A stretch of DNA of 5,217 bases from Acidobacteria bacterium UBA6911 (lineage in GTDB: Bacteria > Acidobacteriota > UBA6911): positions 1 through 5,217 of the forward strand of contig DKBB01000008.1 in assembly GCA_002451015.1 (NCBI GenBank), given 5' to 3'. The notes under the pieces are model-generated. The model was not told the origin of the DNA. It saw nothing but the letters and a program-made list of their open reading frames with translations, and ran no database searches. Positions within the stretch are counted from its first letter, which is position 1. The number at the start of each line of letters is the position of its first letter. Made by a program: the position numbers and the translations under genes. Below are positions 1 to 5,217 of this stretch, piece after piece.

Positions 1-1
1 A

Positions 2-154
2 TGCATAAAGGACCGGCCTTTTGTCAAGAATTTCGGCATCACCGAACCGGACAATCCCCTTCTTGCCGTATTCCATCTATATAAAGGGGAAGCTTATTTC
101 TGGACGATGAAAGACAGCATGAAAGAAGACAAAATCCCGAGGGTCAAATTCTAA
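2..154 (+). CDS. 3' end of a gene cut by the window; possibly a pyridoxamine-phosphate-oxidase-like flavin-binding protein
   Basis: An open frame runs from the left edge to a TAA at 152-154, giving the last 50 residues of a protein whose start lies outside the window. The visible tail contains NPLLAVFHLYKGEAYFWT and ends in KIPRVKF. A strand of the form 'LAVFxLxxGEAYFWT' followed by a short charged C-terminus resembles the last beta strands of small FMN-binding split-barrel proteins of the pyridoxamine 5'-phosphate oxidase type. That assignment rests on recall of the family pattern and is tentative. The coding frame itself is supported by natural-looking residue composition and by a clean stop before the AOR ribosome-binding site. 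It sits 98 nt upstream of the AOR-family gene on the same strand, so co-transcription is possible. If it is a flavoprotein it could be a redox neighbour of that enzyme, but this is inference. Confidence 0.5.
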   Translation, partial: CIKDRPFVKNFGITEPDNPLLAVFHLYKGEAYFWTMKDSMKEDKIPRVKF

Positions 155-208
155 AGGCTTCAGAAAACAGGATCAAACCGATCATTATCGAATCCATGAA
201 CCGGAAGA

Positions 209-218
209 ACCGATCGGT
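209..218. promoter_or_regulatory. 10-bp perfect palindrome upstream of the AOR-family gene, possible operator
   Basis: ACCGATCGGT at 209-218 is its own reverse complement, and a further copy of its left part (ACCGATC) lies at 177-183. Both are in the 98-nt spacer before the AOR-family start codon. Short palindromes with a repeated half-site are typical of dimeric repressor or activator sites. A 10-bp palindrome can also occur by chance, and no clear -35/-10 pair is visible beside it. Confidence 0.2.
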
Positions 219-252
219 AATAAATCCAATATCGGAGTACCGGGAGTAAACA

Positions 253-2100
253 ATGACAGAGAAAACAGGCGGGTATCTGGGGCGCATCCTGCGAGTAGAC
301 CTCAGCAATGAAAAAATCACGGTGGAACCTCTGGATGATTCCATTCTTCGCAAGTTCATCGGAGGCGCGGGTCTGGGCGCCAAATACCTCTACGATGAAG
401 TGCCTCCGGGAGTGCAGTGGTCCGATCCGGATAACCGGCTTATGTTTTTTTCAGGACCTTTCGGCGGTACCCGGTACGCGGGATCGGGGATGATCGCCGT
501 CGTCAGCAAGGGACCGATGACCAATATGGCCGGGTCGTCGCAGGCTAACGGTTTTTTCGGCACTTACCTGAAATTTTCAGGTTTTGACGGCGTGATCCTT
601 CAGGGTGCGGCCAAAGAGTGGAAATACCTTCGAATTCATGACGGAACCGCCGAACTGTGCGATGCCCGGGACCTGCTCGGTCGAGACACCTGGGAAACCG
701 AGGACGCCATCCGCGAAAAACTCGATCATCAGTGCAGCGTCTATGGAATCGGGCCGGCGGGTGAAAACCTTGTGCGTTACGCCGCCATATTCGGTGATCA
801 CGGGCACGTCGCGGCCCACAATGGCCTGGGCGCAGTGATGGGATCGAAGAAATTAAAGGCCATCGCCGCCGAACGGGGCCAGCAGAAAATAGAGGTCGCG
901 GACCCGGAGCGGTACGCTGCAGCGGTAAAGGAATTTGCACAGAATTTCCATAAAATGCAGCATCCGCTGTTTCAATACGGCACAGCCGATCTCGTCGGAC
1001 TGGCGAAGAAGCTCGGCTGGCTGCCGGTCAAGAATTACACCACAAGCGAATTTCCCGAATTCCAAAAGTTTACGGGCGAATCCATCCGCAAGAATTTCAA
1101 AACCAAATCCACGCCCTGCTGGGCGTGCCGAAAAGGCCATACCTGCTCGATCCAGATTGAAGAAGGGCCGTTCGCCGGATTCGAAGGAGAGGAACCGGAC
1201 TACGAAGGCGTCGCAGCCATGGGATCGCTGATCGGCCAGACCGATCCCGCCACAACCATCTATTTGTGCAACCAGGTCGACCGCCTGGGCATGGATATCA
1301 ACGAGAGCGGATATGTCGTTGCCTGGCTCATGGAATGTTATGAGAAAGGGTACCTTGGCAGATCCGACATGGACGGCGTGGAGATGAACTGGGGAAACGG
1401 CGATGCCGTTTTGGAGATGCTGAAAAAGATCGCGCACCGCAAAGGGTTCGGTGACCTGCTCGCCGAAGGCGTCAAACGGGCTTCCGAGAAGATCGGGGGA
1501 GCAGCCGCTGACTGCGCCGTATACACAATGAAGGGCGCATCCCCGCGCACGCACGATCACCGCGCAAACTGGCCGGAACTGATCGACACCTGCCTGTCCA
1601 ATACCGGAACCATTGAAGTGACGGGCGGCGCGCCCAAACCGGAGGAACTGGGGCTGGAGCCGGTCAAAAATCCATCGGATCCCGTTGAAGTGTCCGGCAT
1701 GAACGCCAAACTCAACGGCAAGGGGCAGTTCCTGGACAGCCTGCCTCTTTGCCGATTCTGCATGCAGGACTTTAAATCGCCGATTGAAGCGCTGAATATC
1801 ATCACGGGCTGGGATATGGACACAGCGGAAGCGATCGATGCCGGGCGGCGTGTCGTCACCCAGTTCCGGGTCTTCAATTTCCGGCATGGGTTGACGAAAG
1901 AAATGGAGGCTCCGTCCGTTCGTTACGGCTCCACGCCCACAGACGGCCCCGCGGAAGGCAAAGCCATCATGCCTCAATGGGACGCTTTGCGCAGAAACTA
2001 CTACAAGCAGATGGGCTGGGATCCGGAAACGGGAAAGCCTCTGCCGGAAACACTCAGAAAGCTCGGCCTGGAAGAACTGATCCCCGGGTTAACCTCCTGA
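253..2100 (+). CDS. Aldehyde:ferredoxin oxidoreductase family protein (tungsten/molybdenum bis-pterin enzyme)
   Basis: This 615-residue protein has the usual length and layout of the AOR family. These cytoplasmic enzymes hold a bis-pyranopterin W/Mo site and one [4Fe-4S] cluster, and typically oxidise aldehydes to acids or reduce acids, using ferredoxin. The N-terminal cofactor-binding domain (about 1-210) shows the FIGGAGLGAKYLYDEVPP stretch near 36, GPFGGTRYAGSG near 68, GIGPAGEN at 165-172 and GLGAVMGSK at 191-199. The C-terminal part has cluster cysteines C289, C292, C298 and C500. Its pterin motifs are DRLGMD (343-348) and DSLPLC (495-500). PDYE (315-318) may supply the active-site glutamate, and KGASPRTHDHR follows at 427-437. 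Variations from the classical enzyme are X5 instead of X3 before the third cysteine, Pro for Gly in the second pterin motif, and HNGLG instead of GRGGLG. GGGAG at 242-246 lies 6 nt before the ATG and supports this start. No ferredoxin-like partner or pterin-biosynthesis gene is in the window. The substrate cannot be told; a relative of the class II benzoyl-CoA reductase subunit BamB is a less likely alternative. Confidence 0.93.
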   Translation: MTEKTGGYLGRILRVDLSNEKITVEPLDDSILRKFIGGAGLGAKYLYDEVPPGVQWSDPDNRLMFFSGPFGGTRYAGSGMIAVVSKGPMTNMAGSSQANGFFGTYLKFSGFDGVILQGAAKEWKYLRIHDGTAELCDARDLLGRDTWETEDAIREKLDHQCSVYGIGPAGENLVRYAAIFGDHGHVAAHNGLGAVMGSKKLKAIAAERGQQKIEVADPERYAAAVKEFAQNFHKMQHPLFQYGTADLVGLAKKLGWLPVKNYTTSEFPEFQKFTGESIRKNFKTKSTPCWACRKGHTCSIQIEEGPFAGFEGEEPDYEGVAAMGSLIGQTDPATTIYLCNQVDRLGMDINESGYVVAWLMECYEKGYLGRSDMDGVEMNWGNGDAVLEMLKKIAHRKGFGDLLAEGVKRASEKIGGAAADCAVYTMKGASPRTHDHRANWPELIDTCLSNTGTIEVTGGAPKPEELGLEPVKNPSDPVEVSGMNAKLNGKGQFLDSLPLCRFCMQDFKSPIEALNIITGWDMDTAEAIDAGRRVVTQFRVFNFRHGLTKEMEAPSVRYGSTPTDGPAEGKAIMPQWDALRRNYYKQMGWDPETGKPLPETLRKLGLEELIPGLTS

Positions 2101-2105
2101 AATGC

Positions 2106-2147
2106 TCCGTTCCTGTTTCCCGGATGTTCCGCGGATACGGGAACGGA
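2106..2147. terminator. Hairpin between convergent genes, possible bidirectional terminator
   Basis: TCCGTTCCTGT (2106-2116) pairs with ACGGGAACGGA (2137-2147), giving an 11-bp stem with one G-U wobble and a 20-nt loop. It starts 6 nt after the AOR-family stop and lies 27 nt beyond the stop of the opposing gene, where a terminator for both would be expected. There is no convincing U-tract on the plus strand, and only a TTTT just before the stem when read on the minus strand. Rho-independent activity is therefore uncertain. A second, weaker hairpin with a C(UUCG)G loop sits beside it on the minus strand, followed by TTTT (complement of 2147-2150). Confidence 0.4.
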
Positions 2148-2173
2148 AAAGCGCCGACCGAAGCCCCGCCTCT

Positions 2174-4099
2174 TCACTGTTCGGGATCTGCCTGAGTTGA
2201 AATGTCCGAACTCCCCACTTCAATCTTTTCAATCAAACCGGAATATTCCTGCTTTAACGCGGTAATGTATCCGATTTTTACATGCTTCCCTTCCAGTTCA
2301 CGGCAGGGATCGTATTCGTCCAGTCCGGGATCTTCGGCAAACCAGTACGCAACATCGTAATAATTCCTCGCCCGCAGCGAATGCAGGTTCTCCCCGGAGG
2401 CGATCACCACGTCCATGACCGCGGGATATTTGCATTTTACAGACCGGACAAGCCCTTGAATTTCCCCCGGAGGTCCGGTTTCGACGGGAAGATTGGCTTC
2501 CCGGATCAGACGATTCTGCTCCTCCCATTTTTCCTTCCAATCGTCAGATTCCTCTACCGATTCCCCATAGCCGACCGGCTTGTCCAGCATCGGTTGTTCG
2601 CTTGGCCGGGTCTCGTTCAGAAATCCCTCAGCCGTTGACAAAAAGGACCGGGCCATCTGCCGGTCCACGGCCGTTCTGGCCTGTGCTACGAGTTTTTGCC
2701 CGTAGCTGCAAGCCTCTTCGTGCTGATCCATGGCCAGCAGTATCCGGCCGAGATCCACATGGTACCGGAACTCCAGTGGGGCGAGTTCCACCGCTTTCCC
2801 GGCCATCGCCAGGGCTTCCGATTGTTTCTCCTTCTGGCCGACAAGCACGAAGGACAGCAGATTATATGTCGGAACGAACTTGGGATTGAGTTCCAGGGCT
2901 CGGCGCAGAGACGCCTCCACCCTGGCGCCATCGTAATCCGAGCCCTTGCGGTATTCATCCAGCGCGGCATAAAAATGGACCAGGAAGTTCCCGGAGCCCA
3001 GTTCCGCGGCGGTGTTGAGATACCGTAAGGCTTCATCGCGTTCCCCACGCCTGAGATGGAGCACCCCCATCCCTTCGTTAGCCATCAAATTCCGGGGTTC
3101 CATTTCCAGAGACTGCTCTAGCATCACCCGGCCATCGTCCATCCGGTCGGTTTCCGCAAACAACATGCCGCGCACGGCCAGGGATTCGGCCCCGCTCAGC
3201 GTCCGTGTTGCGTAATCTTTTTCATTCATTTCGAGTTCCAGGGGAATCCGCTGGTACTGCTGCACTCCCTGTGCGTATTCCTCGATCTGATGCTTCAACT
3301 TTCCGAGATCTCCGAACGCTTCGACGGCCGCATCCAGACTCCGTTTTCCGTTCTGCACATGCGTGATAAATGCAGCCAGTTTCTGAATATGGGCCCTGTT
3401 GTCGGCCATCATCAGGTAATGGGTAAGGATCCAGGATTGTGCGTAGAAAATATTGGCGGCCGTCCTATCGTTGACCAAAATTTCCCTCGGATTGTCGGAC
3501 AGGAGGATTTCCATCGGAAGCATCCGCCAGTTTATCAGGATATAGAGCTGGCTCCGGTTCGACTTGCCGATATCCGCGCTTTTGTCCAGAATTTCAGCGT
3601 TTGCATAAAATTCCGCAAAGCCTTCGCTTAACCACAAAGGAAGGTTCTGGAAATTGAGCCGCATGATCCGGTGAACGTATTCGTGATAAATGATGTGATA
3701 AGCCTGGTCGAGCGACAAGTCGTTTCGGAGCAGAACGTAGTTCTTAACGATGAATTCGCCATAAGTGGATTCTATAAACATTCCCTGGGGCTCTATGGCA
3801 CCTTCCCTGCGAGCCTCTTCGGGAAGTAGGCTGCGGTAGCTGCCCCCGTTCCGGGCCGCAAAAATATAAAAAGGTATTCCGGAATCGATCCTGTGTTTGG
3901 GCAAAAGAATCCTCATGGCTTGGCGGAAGAGCTCGAAACGATGAGCCGTCTGCCGGGCCGCTTTCTCGGAACTGTCACTGAAGACGGTAAAATTAGGGCT
4001 TTTCACCTCGATCCATGAACGCTCTCCAGCCGGGCACAGGGATGTGCCGGCTAAAAACGCCGACAGGCACATTATCGGAAAAAGGCTTCTTGGAATCAT
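2174..4099 (-). CDS. Secreted zinc-metallopeptidase-like protein with TPR repeats (DUF1570 / peptidase MA-like family)
   Basis: This 641-residue protein has a probable Sec signal peptide (Arg at 4, hydrophobic 6-22, likely signal peptidase I cleavage around 24-26), so it should act in the cell envelope or outside. A gluzincin-type domain covers about 28-280. It carries HEYVH at 139-143 (two zinc-ligand histidines and catalytic E140), then LPLWLSEGFAEFYA, in which E159 is the probable third ligand, as in the 'EGxAE' of related families. Five TPR-like units follow at about 305-337, 338-371, 372-408, 409-443 and 444-475. After a charged linker (about 495-540) comes a C-terminal beta-rich module (545-627) with cysteines C556 and C599. 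The peptidase signature is complete, so activity is plausible, but the substrate is unknown. The start is supported by AAGGGG four nt upstream and by the signal peptide beginning at once. The gene stands alone, convergent with the AOR-family gene and divergent from the TRAP gene, and I see no functional link to either. Confidence 0.85.
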   Translation of the reverse strand: MIPRSLFPIMCLSAFLAGTSLCPAGERSWIEVKSPNFTVFSDSSEKAARQTAHRFELFRQAMRILLPKHRIDSGIPFYIFAARNGGSYRSLLPEEARREGAIEPQGMFIESTYGEFIVKNYVLLRNDLSLDQAYHIIYHEYVHRIMRLNFQNLPLWLSEGFAEFYANAEILDKSADIGKSNRSQLYILINWRMLPMEILLSDNPREILVNDRTAANIFYAQSWILTHYLMMADNRAHIQKLAAFITHVQNGKRSLDAAVEAFGDLGKLKHQIEEYAQGVQQYQRIPLELEMNEKDYATRTLSGAESLAVRGMLFAETDRMDDGRVMLEQSLEMEPRNLMANEGMGVLHLRRGERDEALRYLNTAAELGSGNFLVHFYAALDEYRKGSDYDGARVEASLRRALELNPKFVPTYNLLSFVLVGQKEKQSEALAMAGKAVELAPLEFRYHVDLGRILLAMDQHEEACSYGQKLVAQARTAVDRQMARSFLSTAEGFLNETRPSEQPMLDKPVGYGESVEESDDWKEKWEEQNRLIREANLPVETGPPGEIQGLVRSVKCKYPAVMDVVIASGENLHSLRARNYYDVAYWFAEDPGLDEYDPCRELEGKHVKIGYITALKQEYSGLIEKIEVGSSDISTQADPEQ

Positions 4100-4253
4100 G
4101 GCTCCCCTTGTTTACTCGGTCGTTTTACGTATTCGACATTCACAGTAACGGAAATACAAATTTTAAAAAATCGGATCCAAATGAACTGTATGAACGGATG
4201 ATGTTAATGATTTTACAAGACATTGGAAAAAGCAATATGGAATTCCTCATACT

Positions 4254-4352
4254 CCGTCCGGCGCGCCGCGCGGCACGGTTGTTTGACGCCGCAAGCCCCT
4301 GTTACCGCAAACAGACGCCCACACCATGGATCCCGACTTTCTGCCGCGGGAT
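4254..4352. repeat. GC-rich island with three inverted repeats
   Basis: Three inverted repeats lie close together. An imperfect 25-nt palindrome spans 4254-4278, centred on 4266, and contains the overlapping perfect palindromes GGCGCGCC and CCGCGCGG. CTGTT/AACAG at 4299-4314 has a 6-nt loop. GATCCCG/CGGGATT at 4329-4353 has one G-U pair. The island begins abruptly after an AT-rich stretch. It could be a dispersed intergenic repeat, a structured RNA, or a terminator or attenuator remnant. No second copy exists in this window, so repeat status is unproven. Confidence 0.3.
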
Positions 4353-4392
4353 TGAACCCTGAGTGAAAGTCTTCTGCATGCCGATCGAATGT

Positions 4393-4421
4393 TTGACAAT
4401 TTCGGCAGCATGGCTTAAAAA
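4393..4421 (+). promoter_or_regulatory. Sigma70-type promoter for the TRAP binding-protein gene
   Basis: TTGACA at 4393-4398 matches the -35 consensus perfectly. It is followed after exactly 17 nt by TAAAAA at 4416-4421, a 4-of-6 match to the -10 box. Transcription would start near 4428 and leave a leader of about 90 nt before the ATG at 4520. It is the best promoter match I found in the window, and it faces the only gene that begins downstream of it. Confidence 0.5.
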
Positions 4422-4466
4422 CGACGGTGCGCCTAAAAGATGCAATGGAACAGTCTAAGCGGATTC

Positions 4467-4502
4467 CCGGAGGATGCGGTTGTGCAGCAAATGCCGCTCC
4501 GG
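4467..4502 (+). promoter_or_regulatory. Leader hairpin enclosing a GGAGG motif upstream of the TRAP gene
   Basis: CCGGAG (4467-4472) and CTCCGG (4497-4502) form a perfect 6-bp stem. CGG (4477-4479) and CCG (4494-4496) can extend it inward across a 4-nt bulge. The 5' arm contains the only strong Shine-Dalgarno-like sequence near the TRAP start (GGAGG, 4469-4473), yet this lies 46 nt before the ATG and directly abuts an out-of-frame ATG at 4474. The hairpin could affect translation or mRNA stability, or be incidental. Confidence 0.25.
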
Positions 4503-4519
4503 AATAAATACGAATTACG

Positions 4520-5217
4520 ATGAAATATTACCTGTCAGGCCTGCTGCTCTTATCAATCATTCTGGGTACATCCTGTTCCACTGAAAAACAGGTAACCCGA
4601 CTTGCATTCACCGGTGCCCTTCCGTCCCACGACAAACTCAGCCAGGTACTGGAGACCTGGTGCCGGGACCTGGAACAAAAGAGCCAAGGAAGACTTAAAA
4701 CGAGCTTTTATCCTGGAGGCATTCTCACTCCCGCGCCGCAATTATTTGATTCCGTAACAACCGGTATAGCCGATATCGGTTTCGGCCCGATGGGGCTCAC
4801 TCCCGGCCGGTTTCCTCTCACGGAAGTTCTGGAATATCCCCTGGGTATCCAAAGCGCTCTTATGATGACGCGATTGTCCAACGACTTTTTCCGTGCGTTC
4901 AAGCCCAGTGAATTCGACCGCGTCAAGGTACTCTTTTTCATGAGCGCCAGTCCGGGATTGCTGCATACCAAAAGGCCCGTGAGAAGCCTTGAAGATTTAA
5001 GCGGTATGAAAATACGGTGCCTCGGCGGAAATGCGTCAAAAGTACTCAAAGCCCTGGGAGCGGTTCCTATCGTGATATCCACGGGGGATACCTATGATGC
5101 CCTGAAAAAAGGAATCGTCGATGGTGTGGTGGCGGCATGGGATTCCCTGGAAACTCTCAGATGGGGCGAAGTTCTGCCCTACACTACCGTGAGTTATCAT
5201 GCGGCTGTCGGCGCCCC
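4520..5217 (+). CDS. TRAP transporter solute-binding protein, DctP family (3' end beyond the window)
   Basis: The first 232 complete codons are visible; the family is usually about 330-350 residues, so roughly a third is missing. Such proteins bind an organic acid outside the cytoplasmic membrane and pass it to ion-driven TRAP membrane subunits. The signal sequence is hydrophobic at 5-16 with LGTSC ending at C19, suggesting a lipoprotein, although Gly at -3 makes the lipobox imperfect. Family landmarks in order are FYPGG (63-67), GIADIGFGPMG (82-92), TPGRFPLTEVLEYPLG (94-109), then GMKIR (162-166), YDALKKGIVDG (192-202) and AAWDSL (205-210). R166 matches the conserved arginine that holds the ligand carboxylate in characterised TRAP proteins. 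W207 follows the DG motif where many DctP homologues have a glutamate-containing sequence, marking a distinct subfamily. An in-frame TAA at 4505-4507 forces the start to be this ATG or later, and the signal peptide fits it; no good Shine-Dalgarno is adjacent. A promoter lies at 4393-4421. Membrane subunits would be expected to the right. Confidence 0.9.
   Translation, partial: MKYYLSGLLLLSIILGTSCSTEKQVTRLAFTGALPSHDKLSQVLETWCRDLEQKSQGRLKTSFYPGGILTPAPQLFDSVTTGIADIGFGPMGLTPGRFPLTEVLEYPLGIQSALMMTRLSNDFFRAFKPSEFDRVKVLFFMSASPGLLHTKRPVRSLEDLSGMKIRCLGGNASKVLKALGAVPIVISTGDTYDALKKGIVDGVVAAWDSLETLRWGEVLPYTTVSYHAAVGA

Larger units (their letters stand above)
4100..4519. other. Gene-free divergent intergenic region of about 420 nt
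   Basis: This region separates the peptidase gene (leftward) from the TRAP gene (rightward). By hand count, 4141-4250 is about 31% G+C, suiting a promoter zone for the leftward gene, although I find only weak matches there (for example TTGGAT then TGTATT on the minus strand). 4251-4350 jumps to 68% G+C and contains several inverted repeats. From about 4390 the sequence holds a good plus-strand promoter and a hairpin leader. Open frames in this region have no ribosome-binding site and no recognisable protein pattern, so I do not call a gene. Confidence 0.6.

Noticed and set aside
853..1977. A 374-codon open frame on the minus strand, antisense to the AOR-family gene
   Set aside because: It lies wholly inside a confidently assigned AOR-family coding region, shows no recognisable domain, and is the kind of antisense frame that codon bias creates.
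2282..3048. Several open frames of 80-120 codons on both strands inside the peptidase-TPR gene
   Set aside because: They are frame-shifted or antisense shadows of a gene with clear signal peptide, HExxH motif and TPR repeats.
4015..4362. A 115-codon plus-strand frame starting inside the peptidase gene and crossing the intergenic region
   Set aside because: Its first part is antisense to the peptidase signal-peptide region. It crosses a sharp composition change and has no ribosome-binding site or recognisable protein pattern.
4329..4362. A tRNA-like T-arm on the minus strand (GGGTTCAATCCC)
   Set aside because: The loop has only six bases instead of seven, and no matching acceptor stem, anticodon arm or CCA end is present around it.
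4474..4584. A 36-codon frame beginning at the ATG right after GGAGG, as a possible leader peptide with CxxC
   Set aside because: The GGAGG directly touches the ATG, leaving no room for normal initiation. The frame overlaps the TRAP signal peptide out of frame and shows no attenuator-like codon run.

Overview
The window looks like chromosomal DNA from a strict or facultative anaerobe. My best guess is a deltaproteobacterial (Desulfobacterota-type) lineage. This is inferred from a tungsten/molybdenum aldehyde:ferredoxin oxidoreductase-family enzyme, a TRAP-type solute-binding protein of the 'GRFPLTE' kind, and a secreted metallopeptidase-TPR protein. No rRNA, tRNA, CRISPR array, transposase or phage gene is visible, and the taxon cannot be fixed from this sequence alone.

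Layout: positions 2-154 (+) are the last 50 codons of a gene that begins outside the window, possibly a small flavin-binding (pyridoxamine-phosphate-oxidase-like) protein. A 98-nt spacer with a 10-bp palindrome follows. Then comes a complete AOR-family gene (253-2100, +), the main catalytic gene here. It converges on a large secreted zinc-peptidase-like TPR protein (2174-4099, -). The 73-nt gap between their stop codons holds an 11-bp hairpin that may end transcription in both directions. Upstream of the peptidase gene lies about 420 nt without a credible gene. It is AT-rich next to the peptidase start, then switches abruptly to a GC-rich island with several inverted repeats. After that come a good sigma70-type promoter and a hairpin-containing leader. 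The last gene (4520 to the window end, +) is the first 232 codons of a DctP-family TRAP solute-binding protein, cut by the window edge.

How the genes work together: only the upstream fragment and the AOR gene share strand and spacing compatible with one transcript. The peptidase gene is a separate unit read the other way, and the TRAP gene starts a new divergent unit whose membrane subunits would lie beyond the right edge. A link between TRAP uptake of an organic acid and AOR-type aldehyde/acid chemistry is conceivable, but nothing in the sequence proves it. I see no strong evidence for a new multi-gene system. The points most worth a second look are the variant iron-sulfur/pterin motifs of the AOR-family enzyme, the structured GC-rich island, and the unusual translation leader of the TRAP gene.
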